From assembly GCF_029407905.1 (NCBI RefSeq), contig NW_026577930.1:868001-932000 (forward strand): a DNA stretch of 64,000 bases. Reading direction: 5' to 3'. This DNA is from Bubalus kerabau. Lineage: Eukaryota > Chordata > Mammalia > Artiodactyla > Bovidae. Position 1 is the first letter of the stretch. Each line of letters begins with the position of its first letter. Both the position numbers and the translations under genes were made by a program. The notes under the pieces are model-generated. The model did not search any database. It worked only from the letters and a program-made list of their open reading frames with translations, and was not told the DNA's origin. Positions 24,640 to 35,632 of the stretch are shown here, in pieces.

Positions 24640-25859
24640 AAGAATGGAGCAGCATTTTTCTCAGGGAACACACCCCATTTTGCCCCTTGCCTTCTGTGTT
24701 ATTTTACCCATCTCAGATCAAGTCTGGGACATGAAACTTTAAGGTTTGCATTAGGGACACTGCTGAAGAGTTTGCCGGAATGTGGTGCTCACCAGGAATC
24801 CTTTAATCGAAGAGATAGACAAAATTTGGGCTTCCATAGGTGAGGACTGGAGAGACGAGCACCGCAAAATACAGGTCATTCAGAGACCTGCCCAAACTTG
24901 CTCTCAGGCCTAGAATGCCCAGACAGGACATTCCATCTTATAAGCCTTGTAGTTCTCTGTGAGGTCAAAGTCTCAGTCTAAGAAAAATGGCCTCAGTTCA
25001 GTAGAGGGAGAATCTCAGGTTGGAGGGTCAGGTCCCAGGACTGGCCAGGACCATGGTGAGATCCCTGAGTGAAGAAAGAAGTATCACTAGACCCACAAAT
25101 GAGGAGGCTTTACAGACCCCTGCCCCTATTCCTAACCCCAGAGGCTCCAGGCAGAGTTATAGGGATGAGAAGCCTCTTCATTTCTATCTGGTCTCAGCGA
25201 GGGAATGGATGGAACCCCAGTTCTTAGGAGGATGGCATCTTGGCCATCACCACTGGGAAGATGAGGACCATCAGTGCTGATGAGAGGATCTCTCCCACCA
25301 AGGAGGAAGGCTCACAGAGTGGCGCTGCCCCTGTCAAGGAGAGATGCACAGAGAAGTGCCCTGATTCCCCACTAGGGACTCAGAGAGGTGAGGGCTTCGT
25401 TTGGGGGCAGGAGGACTGCAGTCCGTAGTGTGAAGGGTCCTGGGCTCTGACAGACAGCATGGTGAGGACCCTAAGGGATGACCCAGGGACCGCTGAACAC
25501 TGAACGACGGGGTCCCCACAGAGCCCCGCCCCTTCCATCATTCCTTAGAGATCGTGCACAGGGCAGCCATAGCCGAAAGTGTCTGCAAAACTTCTGTGCT
25601 GGTGGTGAAGAGCTCGGACTGATGTTCAGCGCGTTCGTGTGGCTAAGAGTGGATTCCCAGGACTGATCTGAAGGCAAAGTGAGGACCTGAATGTGGACTC
25701 CAGGGACCATTCCCCTGTCCTGTAACAAAGATAACTCCCAAAGTCTCATCTCTGTGATTGGCAGGGGAAGGTTCCTACAACTCTCTTAGGCCGATTTCTT
25801 CGGTACATCGTGATCTAAGACATTCTGTAAGATAAGCGATTACTTGATTCTGTAAATGA
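24640..25859 (+). pseudogene. MAGE cassette 1: 5' region without a coding exon
   Basis: This stretch aligns by eye with the sequence upstream of the MAGE-B gene (37490-38960) and with 45060-45330, 48130-48380 and 63280-64000. The shared anchors are a CCAGGAATCCTTTAATC-like block, TGAGGACCATCAGTGC...GAGAGGATCTCTCCC, and GTGAGGACCTGAATGTGGACTC. In MAGE genes such sequence is promoter and 5' non-coding exons. Here it runs directly into 3' UTR-like sequence at about 25860, so the coding exon is gone. Confidence 0.65.
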
Positions 25860-26472
25860 AGGAAACCTAGGCCCTAACTCCACATCTTATTCAGTAAGCT
25901 GGTTCAAGATAACATGGCATTACAATATGTTATTTCCTTTACAACATGAAAACACTAAACAGTGCAATATGTGGGATCAAGAAATAGAGGGAATGTAAGA
26001 TGGATGGTATTTTGTTTCCTCATTTTTCCTAATTGTGTTTTACAAAATTATAAGTGACCATGTATGCTTCGTTAATTCAAAAATGTAAAATTAAATTCTA
26101 AGAAATTCATCCTCATGCTCACAGGCTCATTTATTCCCTAAACAGTAATTGAGCCTCTGCTCATAGAAGACTCCATGCTAGTACTTGGAGAGCTGAGAAA
26201 AAGATCTAGCCACTCACCATAAAATTATAGAGTCAAAAAGCAGCTGTCATGTAAAGGAAATGGTGACATGACAGCAGCCAAATGTGAATTCCCTGATGCA
26301 AAGTAGTGATGGGCCTTGGGAAAGTATAAGTCTATCCGTGGGAAGTAATTATAAGTTGAGTGCATGGCAGGCTGGATGAGACTGTGGCAATCGTGACCAG
26401 GGACCAGGTTCTCCATGGTGGGCCGCATAGTTTAAAGACAAAGCCTGGGATGGGAAACTGCCCTTACAGTTA
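25860..26472 (+). pseudogene. MAGE cassette 1: 3' UTR and 3' flank remnant
   Basis: GGTTCAAGATAACATGGCATTACAATATG resembles 34748-34780 and 49020-49060, which follow MAGE C-terminal remnants. A second block (TGAGCCTCTGCTCATAGAAGACTCC) parallels 43940-43970 downstream of the intact gene. No coding residue remains. Confidence 0.55.
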
Positions 26473-26939
26473 CAGGCACACCTCACTCTGTTGCACGTTG
26501 CTTTATTGTATTTCACAGGTACTGCTTTTCTTTTCTTTGTTCTTTTTCTTTACCAAATTAAAAGTTTGTGTCAGTCAACCTTGCTTCCAGCAAGTCTTTC
26601 GGCTCCATGTTTCCAACACCGTTTGCTCACTTCATGTCTGTGTGTCACGTTTTGATACCTCTTGCAATGTTCACACCCTCAGCAGCAAAAATGATGGACT
26701 CAGTGAAGGCTCAGATAATGGTTAACATCTTTTTTCTTTTAGCAAAGAGGTGTTTCTATTTAAGACATCTATATTGTTCTGAGGCACAATGCTATTGCCC
26801 ACTTAATAACCTATAGTATAGTATAAACATAAATTTTATGAAAGCACTGGAAACCAAAAAATTTGTATGACTCAATTGTGATATGGACTTTCCTTTGGGG
26901 GTGGAGACCCAAACCTGCAGCATTTTCTGAGTCTGCCTG
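26473..26939 (+). mobile_element. Tigger1-type MITE
   Basis: It starts CAGGCACACCTC at a TA site, with the left-end phrase TTGCTTTATTGTATTTCACAGG. It jumps near 26690 to the element's right end (GGCTCAGATAATGGTTAACATC, then ATAGTATAGTATAAACATAA) and closes near GTCTGCCTG at 26939. It is internally deleted and has no transposase. Confidence 0.8.
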
Positions 26940-27544
26940 GGATTATGAGTAAATCAGAGAGAAATCATGTGAAGCTGGCATGGAATGTGTCCTGTGCACT
27001 CATTCAAGTACAGGGAAACCCTGTGCAGATTAGATGGTTTATTCATGTTGTCTTCTGTCTGTGGAGTTTCCCAGAAATCAGGGTGGCACTCCCCTGAGGT
27101 GGGATGATAATTTGAAGTCGCTGGACTGGTGTACTCTGCCCTCAGGGTGCGGGTGCCAGAGCACACGCCACTAAAAAAAATAATAATAATTGAAATCAAG
27201 TTATCTTGACTGTAATTTGGCAAGCAATTGGGAAGGAATAGACACTTTTGGGTGGTTAAATGAATGAAAGTGGGAGTGGTTTATGAAAAAGGTCAAGTGA
27301 GAGATAGGTAAGATTGGGGCCTTTGAAACATTTTGGAGCTTTCTGTTACATCGGCTGAGGATGTCTACCTCATGGTGACCTTCAGTGGCATACTCTTAAC
27401 TGGGATATGCTAGGTTTCCTTGCTAACCAGTATTTTTCTGATTTATTTATTGATGAGTTTGGAGAAAAGTCTACTCCTGTGAAATGACCACCACAGTTTA
27501 TGCCATAAACATATCCATTACCTCCAAAATTTCCCTCTCATCCT
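26940..27544. other. MAGE 3' flank then unassigned sequence
   Basis: 26980-27070 has weak similarity to 35665-35735 (GGAATGTGTCCTGTGC...), downstream of MAGE remnant 2. 27150-27544 has no feature I recognise. Confidence 0.4.
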
Positions 27545-28375
27545 TTTTTAAGTTTATTTTTTATTGGAGTTTAGTTGCTTTACAATATTGTGTTGTTTCT
27601 GCCATATATCAACATGAATTGGCCATAGGTATACATATGTCCCCTCCCCCTTGAACATCCCCCCACCTCCCACTCCTCCCCACCCATCTAGATTATCACA
27701 GAGCACCATTTTGAGCTCCCTGCATCACACAGCAAATCCCCATTGGCTGTTGATGTTCCATATGGTAATGTGTATGTTTCAGTATTACTCTCGGTTTGTC
27801 CCTCCCTCTCGTCCGCCCCTGTGTCACCAAGTCTGTCCTCTACGTCTGCATCTCCATCCTGCCCTGCAAATACATTCATCAATGCTGTCTCCTAGATTCC
27901 ATGTATATGTGTCAGGATACGATGTTTATATTTCTCTTTCTGACTTTCTTCACTCTGTATAATAGGCCCTAGGTTCACCCACTACATTGGAACTCACTCA
28001 AATATGGTCTTTTTATGGCTGAGTAGTACTTCATTTTATACAGAAACCAGAATTCTTTATCCATTCAGCGATGGACATCTAGGTTGTCTGTGGCCTATCT
28101 GTTATAAATAGTGCTGCAATGAACATTGGAGTACATGTGCCTTATTCAGTTATGGTTTCCAAAGGGTTTATGCCCAGTAGTGGGATGGTTGGGTCATGTG
28201 GTAATTTTAGTCCGAATTTTTAAGGAAACTTTATACTGTTCTCCATAGAGGCTGTATCAATTTACATTCCCACCAACAATGCAAGAGAGTTCCCTTTTCT
28301 CCACACCCTCTCCAGCATTTATTGTTTATAGACTTTTTGATGATGGCCATTTTGACAGATGCTTTCTCACCCTTT
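27545..28375 (-). mobile_element. L1 3'-end fragment
   Basis: Minus-strand L1 3' UTR from a TTTATTGGAGTTTAGTTGC start through ATGGTCTTTTTATGGCTGAG to degraded ORF2 at 28370. Confidence 0.85.
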
Positions 28376-28917
28376 ATGTTTTATGTCTGGGATAAGAACA
28401 CTTGCCATAAGATTTGACCTCAGAGAGAGTGTACAATATGGTATTTTTAGCTATAAACTCTATATTATATAGTATAATTAAACTTTGTAACTTTTGATTA
28501 ATACTGAAAATTGGAATACTGCCTGCTGTATCAGTGAATAAACACTGTCAATTATCAACAGTTGCAGCCACCACGGATGGTGAACCCTGAGGGAACACAG
28601 GATGTAAAAATACAGGAAATGGGCCCCAGATATGTGAAGTTCATATCAAAGGAATGATTTCAGTGAGCCCCGATTCTTGCATCTTTCCATATATGGAAAA
28701 GGGCTAAATTCCTTAACCAGGGTTATCTGGTTTTCCTTCATTTATCATAATCTTTTGATATTCAGACTACCTGCCCTTTGTTGCAAAACTTCTATGTAAC
28801 CTGGCTCCTCCCCTCCCTTCTTTGGAGCAGTTCTCTCAGGGTTACTCGAGACGCTGCCTCCTGGGATGAAGTCCTAAATGTTTGTACCAAAGAGAACATA
28901 CCTGTCAGCTTTTAGGT
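28376..28917 (+). mobile_element. Probable ERV LTR fragment plus unassigned sequence
   Basis: 28790-28870 reads like the 3' half of a ruminant ERV LTR (TAACCTGGCTCCTCCCCTCCC...TTCTCTCAGGGTTACTCGAG...). The upstream part (28376-28680) is not recognised. The L1 tail at 28932 interrupts what follows. Confidence 0.4.
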
Positions 28918-28931
28918 TGTGAATGTTTTTT

Positions 28932-29124
28932 TTTTTCTTTTAATTTATTTATATTAATTGGAGGCTATTTACAATATTGTACTGGCTTTTGCCATACATT
29001 AACATGAATCAGCCATGGGTGTACATTGTTCCCTTTCCTGACCCCCCTCCCACCTCCCTCCCCATCCCATCTCTCAGGGTCATCCCAGTGCACCAGCCCT
29101 GAACACCCTGTCTCATGTATAGAC
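28932..29124 (-). mobile_element. 5'-truncated L1 insertion with TSD
   Basis: A poly(T)-led L1 3' UTR (GTACTGGCTTTTGCCATACA) lies between direct copies of TGTGAATGTTTTT at about 28918-28930 and 29125-29137. Confidence 0.85.
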
Positions 29125-29138
29125 TGTGAATGTTTTTT

Positions 29139-30650
29139 AAATCTACAGTTCCTTCTCATTCACCCTCCCATAGACCATGGTAACCACCACTCTGCTCTCT
29201 GTTTTTTTGACTTTGACCATTTTAGATTCTTCATCTAAATGGCATGCAGTATTTGTCCTTCTGTGTCTGGCTTATTTCACTGTAGCAGAAGGTCCTCTAG
29301 GTTTATGCACGCTGTCATAACTGGAGAGGTTAGCTTCTTTTTAAGGCTGAATGGTGTTCCATTATATGTATATTTTGCATCTTCTTTATCCATTCATCTG
29401 TCACTGGACACCTAGGCTGCTTCCCTTTCTTGGCCATTGTGAGTAGTGCTGCAATGAACATGGGAGTGCAGAGCTCTCTTCGAGGTCCTGATTTCATTTC
29501 CTTTGGATAGTAGTGGAATGTGGAAAGTATTATGTGTTATTTTTGATTTTTTGAGGAACTGCTACACTGTTTTCCCTGTAAATTGGCTGTACCAATTTAT
29601 ATTCCTACCAGCAGTGTTGAATATGTATAGTTTACTAAGAAACTTGCAAACTGTCTTCCAAAGTGGCTCTACCATTTTGCATCACCACCACCAAGGAATG
29701 AGAGTTCTTGTTGATTCACATCCTTACCAGCATTTGGTGTTGTCAGTCCTTTGAATGCTGGCCATTCTGAAAGGGATGTCGTGGTATTTGCTTGTTTTTT
29801 TAATTTGCAGTTCCCTAATGGTATATGATGTGGAGCATCTTTCCATATGCTTGTTTTCCATCTCTGTATCTTCCTGGGCAAGGTATCTATTCCTATCTTT
29901 TGTCCATTTTTTAATTAGATGTTTTCTTCTTATTAATATTAAGAGTTCTTTGTATATTTTAGATTAGAGCCTTCATCAGATATGTCTTTTGCAAATATTT
30001 TCTCCTAGACTATGGCTCATCTTCTTGTTCTCTTGATGTATTTTTATAGAGCAGAAGTTTGAAGGGAATAAAATCTAGGTTATCAATTATTTCTTTCATG
30101 GATCCCCATCACTTTTTCTGTGATGATATTTTGTTGATTGGTTTGCTATGTGGCACATGGGATCTTAAATCGCCAACCAGGGTTTGAACTCACAGCCCTT
30201 GCACTGCAGGCACAGTGTTTGTAAAATTTTAGCTTTTTTATTTTGTGTTGAGGTATAGCAAATTAACAATATTGTGAAAGTTTTCAGGTGAACAGTGAAG
30301 GGACTCAGCCATACATATACAGGTATCCACTCTCCCCCAAACCTCCATCAATACTGCCACATAATACTAAGCAGAGTTCCCTGTGTTACAAGGTACATTC
30401 TTGTTGCTTATCCATTTTAAATATAGCAGTGTGTACATGTCCATCAGAAATCCCCTAACTATCCCTGTCCCACATCCTTCCCCAGCGGCAACCATAAATT
30501 TGTTCTCTGAGACTGTAAGTCTTTCTATTTTGTAGTTCAATTCATTTGTATCATCTCTTCTTAAATTATACATCTAAGATATGTCATATAATATTTCTCC
30601 TTCTCTGTCTGAGTCACTTCAATCAGTAATGATCTCTAGGTCCATCATGT
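29139..30650 (-). mobile_element. Two L1 3'-end fragments
   Basis: 29139-30170 is an older minus-strand L1 tail reaching ORF2 (CCTTCATCAGATATGTCTTTTG). 30225-30650 is a second L1 3' UTR (AGTTTTCAGGTGAACAGTGAAG). About 45 bp between them resembles a tRNA-SINE head. Confidence 0.78.
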
Positions 30651-30757
30651 TGCAGATTGGCGGTTGTCACAGGAGAGGGTTGGAGGATGGATGAAATGGG
30701 TGTAAGTGTCCAAATGGCATAAACATTCACAACTTTCACTTACAAAATAAAGAAGCC

Positions 30758-30871
30758 CTAGTGTTCTTGCCTGGAGAATCCCAGGGATGAGGGAGCCTGG
30801 TGGGCTGCCGTCTATGGGGTCGCACAGAGTCGGACACGACTGAAGCGACATAGCAGCAGCAGCAGCAGCAG
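30758..30871 (+). mobile_element. Bov-A monomer SINE
   Basis: A single Bov-A unit with an AGC-repeat tail (about 30852-30871), inserted in an L1 tail. Confidence 0.85.
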
Positions 30872-30902
30872 GGATATAATGTACAGCATTGTGACTGTAG
30901 TT

Positions 30903-31120
30903 AATCGTTGCTGTTGCTAGTGGCCAAGTGGTTTCCTACTCTCTGCAACCCCATGGATTGTAGCTTGCCAGCCTCCTCTGTCTTTGGAATTTTCCATGCA
31001 AGAATACTGGATTGGGTTGCCGTGTCGTCCTCCAGGGCATCTTCCCCACCCAGGAATTGAACCCGCATCTCCTGCTCAACAGGCAGATTCTTTACCACTG
31101 AGCCACCAGGGAAGCGCATA
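30903..31120 (-). mobile_element. Bov-tA SINE
   Basis: Reverse Bov-tA with tRNA head ACTGAGCCACCAGGGAAGC near 31098-31117. Confidence 0.88.
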
Positions 31121-31179
31121 GTTCATAATACTGTATTGTATATGTGAAAGTTCCTGAGAGAATATTTACTGAAATTGTA

Positions 31180-31420
31180 TTTTATTTTTTAACTTTACAA
31201 TATTGTATTGGTTTTGCCATATATCAAAATGAATCCGCCACAGGTATACATGTGTTCCCCATCCTGAACCCTCCTCCCTCCTCCCTCCCCATACCATCCC
31301 TCTGGGTCGTCCCAATAACCCTGTATACGAGACAGCAAAAGAGACACTGATGTATAGAACAGTCTTTTGGACTCTGTGGGAGAGGGAGAGGGTGGGATGA
31401 TTTGGGAGAATATATATATA
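31180..31420. mobile_element. L1 3' end, inverted halves
   Basis: 31180-31317 is minus-strand L1 3' UTR. 31318-31420 continues as plus-strand L1 (GAGACACTGATGTATAGAACAG), the pattern of a 5'-inverted (twin-primed) insertion. A short TA run follows at 31411-31424. Confidence 0.65.
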
Positions 31421-31444
31421 TATATTTAAAGTGAGGTATAGTTG

Positions 31445-31672
31445 TTGTGGGCTTCCCTGGTAGCTCAGATGGCAAAGAATCTGCCTGCAATGTAGGAGAC
31501 CTGGGTTTGATCACTTAGTCAGGAAGATCCCCTGGAGAAGGGAATGGTTACCCACTCCAGTGGGTAATTCTTACTTGGAGAATTCCATCGATAGAGGAGC
31601 CTGGCAGGCTACCGTCCTTAGGGTCAAAAAGAGTTGAACAAGACTGAGCAACTAACACTTTCACTTCATTTT
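31445..31672 (+). mobile_element. Bov-tA SINE
   Basis: tRNA head GGGCTTCCCTGGTAGCTCAG through the Bov-A body to GAGCAACTAACACTTTCAC. It lies within the L1 tail that surrounds it. Confidence 0.88.
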
Positions 31673-32121
31673 CATAGTTGATGTACAATATTTTATGTTT
31701 CAAGGACACAACAAAGTGATTCACAATTTGTAAATGTTATGTTCCATTTATAGTTGTTATAGAATATTGGCTATATCCCCCTTGTTTTGCAATATATCCT
31801 TGTAGCTTATCTATTTTATACATATGAGTTTGCACCTCTTAATCTTCTATCCGTGCCCTTACCCTCCCCTTGCTACTCTCCCCTGGTAACTACTACTAGC
31901 TTGTTCGCTGTGAGTCTGCTTCATCTCCCTAGTCTGTTTTATTTTTTAATTCTCCATATAAATGGAATTATACAGCATTTGTCTTCCTCTATCTCACATA
32001 TTTCAGTTAACATAATGCCTTCCAATCAATCCATGTTCTTGAAAATGGCAAAAGTTCATTCTTTTTTCTGACTGAGTAATATGCCATTGTGTGTGTGTGG
32101 ATCTTTTCAAATTAGTGGGTT
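31673..32121 (-). mobile_element. L1 3'-end fragment, left half (continues at 33270)
   Basis: Minus-strand L1 tail interrupted by the UBE2D3 pseudogene. It continues at 33270-33960 (CAACCAGGAGTGGGAATGCTGG). Confidence 0.82.
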
Positions 32122-33255
32122 TTTTTTTTTTCATTTTTAGCAGTAATTTAAAGTAAGTTGAGTGCCGAAGAATTGATGCTTTTGAACTGTGCTGTTGGAG
32201 AAGACTCTTGAGAGTCCCTTGGACTACAAGGAGATCCAACCAGTCCATTCTAAAGGAGATCAGTCCTGGGTGTTCTTTGGAAGGAATGATGCTAAAGCTG
32301 AAACTCCAGTACCTTGGCCACCTCATGTGAAGAGTTGTCTCATTGGAAAAGACTGTGACAGAGGATGAGATGGCTGGATGGCATCACTAACTCGATGGAT
32401 GTGAGTCTGAGTGAACTTCGGGAGTTAGTGATGGACAGGGAGGCCTGGCATGCTGCAATTCATGGGGTCGCAAAGAGTGGACTGAACAACTGAACTGAAC
32501 TGAAAGTTAATTCAAGCTTCAATGCAGGTTATTCTGACTTAAGGTAGCATCACATGGCATACTTCTGAGTACATTCCTGAAAAATTCTTTTGTAATTATT
32601 TCTGTTTTATAGATCTATGCAACCTCTGGCACTGGGTAGGCTATCATCTGGGTTCAGATCACATAGCAGTGAACAAATGGATACCAGAACTTTAGAAATC
32701 ATGAAAGCAAGAGACCACAGTGATCTTAGAGTAGCGAACCGAGTGTTGCCATTAGTGTTCATGTCTGGATGATAAATTCTGTTGCAAATGCAACCTTAGG
32801 TAGTATGAACGGGTAGTCTTTAGGAAAATGAATTGTCACAGAGAATAAACTGCCTTGATATGGGTTGCCGTTCTTTTTTGTAATTGTGATTTGCCAATGA
32901 AGTGTATCATCCCCAACTGGACCTGCAGAATCTTGTGCTGGAGGGTCACTGGCCACATCACTAAGTTCCTTATTAATCCATTTCAGTGCCACAGTCTGTG
33001 CTTTTTGTCTGACTCCTCACTGTCTCAGTGTGTGCTCAAAGGTCTGGCCAAAACTCCTGATTATCTGGTGGCTGGGAAGGACTATCTCTTCTTCTCACAC
33101 TGGCTGTGCCAGTCACAGGTGCCTTCTTAATAAACAGGGAGGTTGGCCTGGGGTGGAGTCACTGGCAGAGAGTAGATGAGACTGGAGGGGAAGGGGGGAC
33201 GAGCAGTGGAAACCCTTAGACTCAGACAAGCATCAAGTACGTGATGGAGACCATC
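32122..33255 (-). pseudogene. UBE2D3P: Processed UBE2D3-type ubiquitin-conjugating enzyme pseudogene
   Basis: Reverse-strand translation from 32992 begins MALKWINKELSDVASDPPAQ. INKELSD fits UBE2D3 better than UBE2D2. The E2 fold can be followed to KVAFAT, where a 1-bp loss near 32771 shifts the frame. The rest (ICSLLCDLNPDD, then ECTQKYAM) ends near 32566. The active-site cysteine codon position reads as arginine (32739-32741), and there is an in-frame stop in the C-terminal region. There are no introns, a poly(T) run at 32121-32131 (mRNA tail) and a flanking repeat CAAATTAGTGGGTT at 32108-32121 and 33256-33269. This marks an L1-mediated retrocopy inserted in an L1 tail. A BovB piece (about 32160-32503) later entered its 3' UTR. 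Confidence 0.93.
32160..32503 (+). mobile_element. BovB 3' end inside the UBE2D3 pseudogene
   Basis: Plus-strand BovB 3' sequence (GAGATCCAACCAGTCCATTC ... GGATGGCATCACTAACTCGATG) ending in a GAACTGAACTGAACTGAA tail. It separates two pieces of UBE2D3 3' UTR-like sequence. Confidence 0.88.
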
Positions 33256-33269
33256 CAAATTAGTGGGTT

Positions 33270-33960
33270 CTTTTTTTTTTTTCAGATACACAACCAGGAG
33301 TGGGAATGCTGGGTCATGTGTTAGTTCTGCTTTTAGATTTTGAGGACTCTCCTTACTGTTATCCATGGTGGCTGCACCAATTGATATTCCCACCAACAGT
33401 GCATAGATCATGTCTGCATGCTCACCAGCATTTGTTACTTCTGTTCCTTTTGGATCATAGCCCTTGTGATAGGTATAAGATAATACCTCATTGTGGTTTA
33501 AATTTGCATTCATATGATGATTAATGGTGTTGAACATCATTTCATTTGCCTCTCAGCTATTTGTATGTCTTCTTTGGAAAAATGTGTATGTAAGTCTTCC
33601 TCCCATCTTTTTCTTGATTTTTTTTAAACTGTTATATCAACTGTTTATATATTTTGGATATTAACCCCTTATTGCTTACATCATTGGCAAATATTTTATC
33701 CTATATAATAGGTTGGCTTTTCATTTTGTTGATGGTTTCCTTTGCTGTGCAAAAGCTTTTAACTGTAATTACAACACATTTATTTACTTTTGCTTTTATT
33801 TCCCTAGCTTTCAGAGACAGATCCAAAAAAATATTGTTATGATTTGTGTCAAAGAGTGTTCTGCTCATATTATCTTCTAAGAGTTTTATGGTTTCCACTC
33901 TTATAGCTAGGTCTTTAATCCCTTTTCAGTTTACTTCTGTATATAGTGTTAGAGAATATA
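33270..33960 (-). mobile_element. L1 3'-end fragment, right half
   Basis: This continues the L1 interrupted at 32121 into degraded ORF2 (CAAATATTTTATCCTATATAATAGG). The small open frames here are L1 shadows. Confidence 0.82.
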
Positions 33961-34257
33961 CTGATCTCATTCTTTGAGAGCTACATATCGAAGAATGAGA
34001 TTAGAGCGTAAATACAATTCGGTAATGTCAGAAAATTAAATGTGCTTTTACATTTAAGCCAGTAATTCAGTGTTTTCAGAAATTAATTCTGAAGAGACAT
34101 CCACAACCATATGAAAATACATAAATGTCCAGGCACATGTTAATTGAGGGAACATGATATATCCACAGAGTGGAGTACTACGAAGCTATAAAAAGGAATG
34201 AGTACAATTTTGTAAACTAATATGGAGTGCTTCCATGATAGATAGAGATATATAAAC
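33961..34257. other. L1-tail fragment and unassigned sequence
   Basis: 34140-34230 resembles a plus-strand L1 tail (GGAGTACTACGAAGCTATAAAAAGG). 33961-34139 is not recognised. Confidence 0.4.
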
Positions 34258-34437
34258 GAATGTGGGAGTTTGGGGCTAATGTCGATGATACCAAGTCCAG
34301 TGCCTTCCCATTCTAGTATGAGGAGGCTTTGAGAGCTGAAGAAGAGAGAGCCAGAGCCAGAGCTGCAGCCAGGGCTCCTATGGTGCCAGGGCCAGTGCAC
34401 TTTCTGGAGCATGTCCAAATTTCCTCCCACCCCTAGT
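34258..34437 (+). pseudogene. MAGE remnant 2: C-terminal codons
   Basis: In the plus frame this reads as the end of a MAGE homology domain and C-terminus: WEFGANVDDT, a Ser-Ala-Phe-Pro block, an in-frame TAG at about 34312, then YEEALRAEEERARARAAARA and a stop at 34435-34437. MAGE proteins typically have an AFP..YEEAL motif at this point. Upstream sequence is L1-like, so the N-terminus and most of the domain are lost. The following bases (GAAGTCTGAGCAGATACTTCACATTGC) look like MAGE 3' UTR. Confidence 0.8.
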
Positions 34438-35419
34438 GAAGTCTGAGCAGATACTTCACATTGCTTTTCAAGAAAGCAGGCAATCTTCCCACAAGAGGAG
34501 GGCCATGGTGGGGCTCATGGAAATTCAGCATATAACATATTTATTTGTGTTCCTATACAATATGCACAAATTGGAGGTTTTTCTTGTTTCTGTTTTTAAG
34601 TATTGTTCCTTTTAATTAAACATGTGTTTAGCTTCAGAGTCCAAGTATACTAATGGCACAGCTTTGACATGTACTGCAGATTATCCAGTTGAAAACTAAG
34701 GATTTTTGTATTACATAGCACAGACTGAAATCCTTGAATCATTTCTTGTCATTCGGAACAAGATAACATGATATTGCAATATGGATTTTTTGTGAATATG
34801 GAAATTTTTCCACAGTGAAGTCTGTGTGATTATCAGATACAGAAAAAAATTTTAAGAAGTATTCACTTCTTCGTTTGTTTTATTTGCTTTAGTCTTTCTT
34901 TGTAAAATTGAAGTTTATTTACCTGGATTGGCTTCGCTTATTTAAGAATGGGGGAGAAGTGAAATCCCAGTAAATTGCTTTCTTGCACACTTGCACTGTA
35001 ATTGTTCAAATATCAATTTAGCATCTGCTCTTTGGAAGGCTTCTGGGTGGTTTTGGGGATGCTAAGAAAAATAAACTCAACCCCTTCTTATAGAATTCTA
35101 GAGTCTAAGAGCAGCATTCATATAAAGTAGCTGGTGAACTGAGATCTAGGGGCCTAATAAAAATGAGGTGTAAGGAGGTGAGGGGATTGAGGGCTTCCTC
35201 ATGAGGAGTCTAGTGTAAATACACTGAGGCAAGGCACTTGGAGACTTTAGGACAATAAAAGTCTGGCAGCGGAAGGTAGTTTTAAGTTAGGCTACAGGGC
35301 GAGCCCACCAGGGAGGCTGTGGAAACACTGAATAGGGGTCAGACCCTCAGATGGCGGGTCAAAGTTCAGAGACTTAAGCCTGGAATGGAAAACTACCCTG
35401 AACAATTGCTTTGGAATTA
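34438..35419 (+). pseudogene. MAGE remnant 2: 3' UTR and 3' flank
   Basis: It contains GAAATCCTTGAATCATTTCTTG and CGGAACAAGATAACATGATATTGC, paralogous to 49008-49060 and 25890-25925. The 34990-35110 stretch parallels 26140-26230 and 43930-44040. No open frame of note. Confidence 0.6.
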
Positions 35420-35632
35420 TGGGGCTTCCCAGGTGGCTCAGTGGTAAAGAACCCGCCCACCAATGCAGGAGACATGGGTTCAATCCCTGGGTCAGGAAGC
35501 TGCCCCTGGAGGAGGAAATGGCTACCCAATGCAGTATTTTTTCCTGGAGAATCCCATGGACAGAGCAATCTGTTCAGTCCATGGGGTAGAAAAGTGTCAG
35601 ACACGACCGAGTGACTAAACAGGAACAGGAGT
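35420..35632 (+). mobile_element. Bov-tA SINE
   Basis: tRNA head GGGGCTTCCCAGGTGGCTCAG with the Bov-A body ending near GAGTGACTAAACAGG. Confidence 0.88.

Larger units (their letters stand above)
9800..25356 (+). repeat. Segmental duplication arm A
   Basis: The same ordered series of elements recurs in direct orientation at about 50750-64000. Sampled stretches, for example 23081-23190 against about 61720-61830, differ by only a few bases. The right limit is unknown because arm B runs off the window while still matching at 25356/64000. The left limit is obscured by the L1 5' end at 9786. Lineage-specific changes in arm A: Bov-A2 insertions near 11952, 16818 and 21790, and L1-tail insertions near 17884 and 19416. 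Confidence 0.93.
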
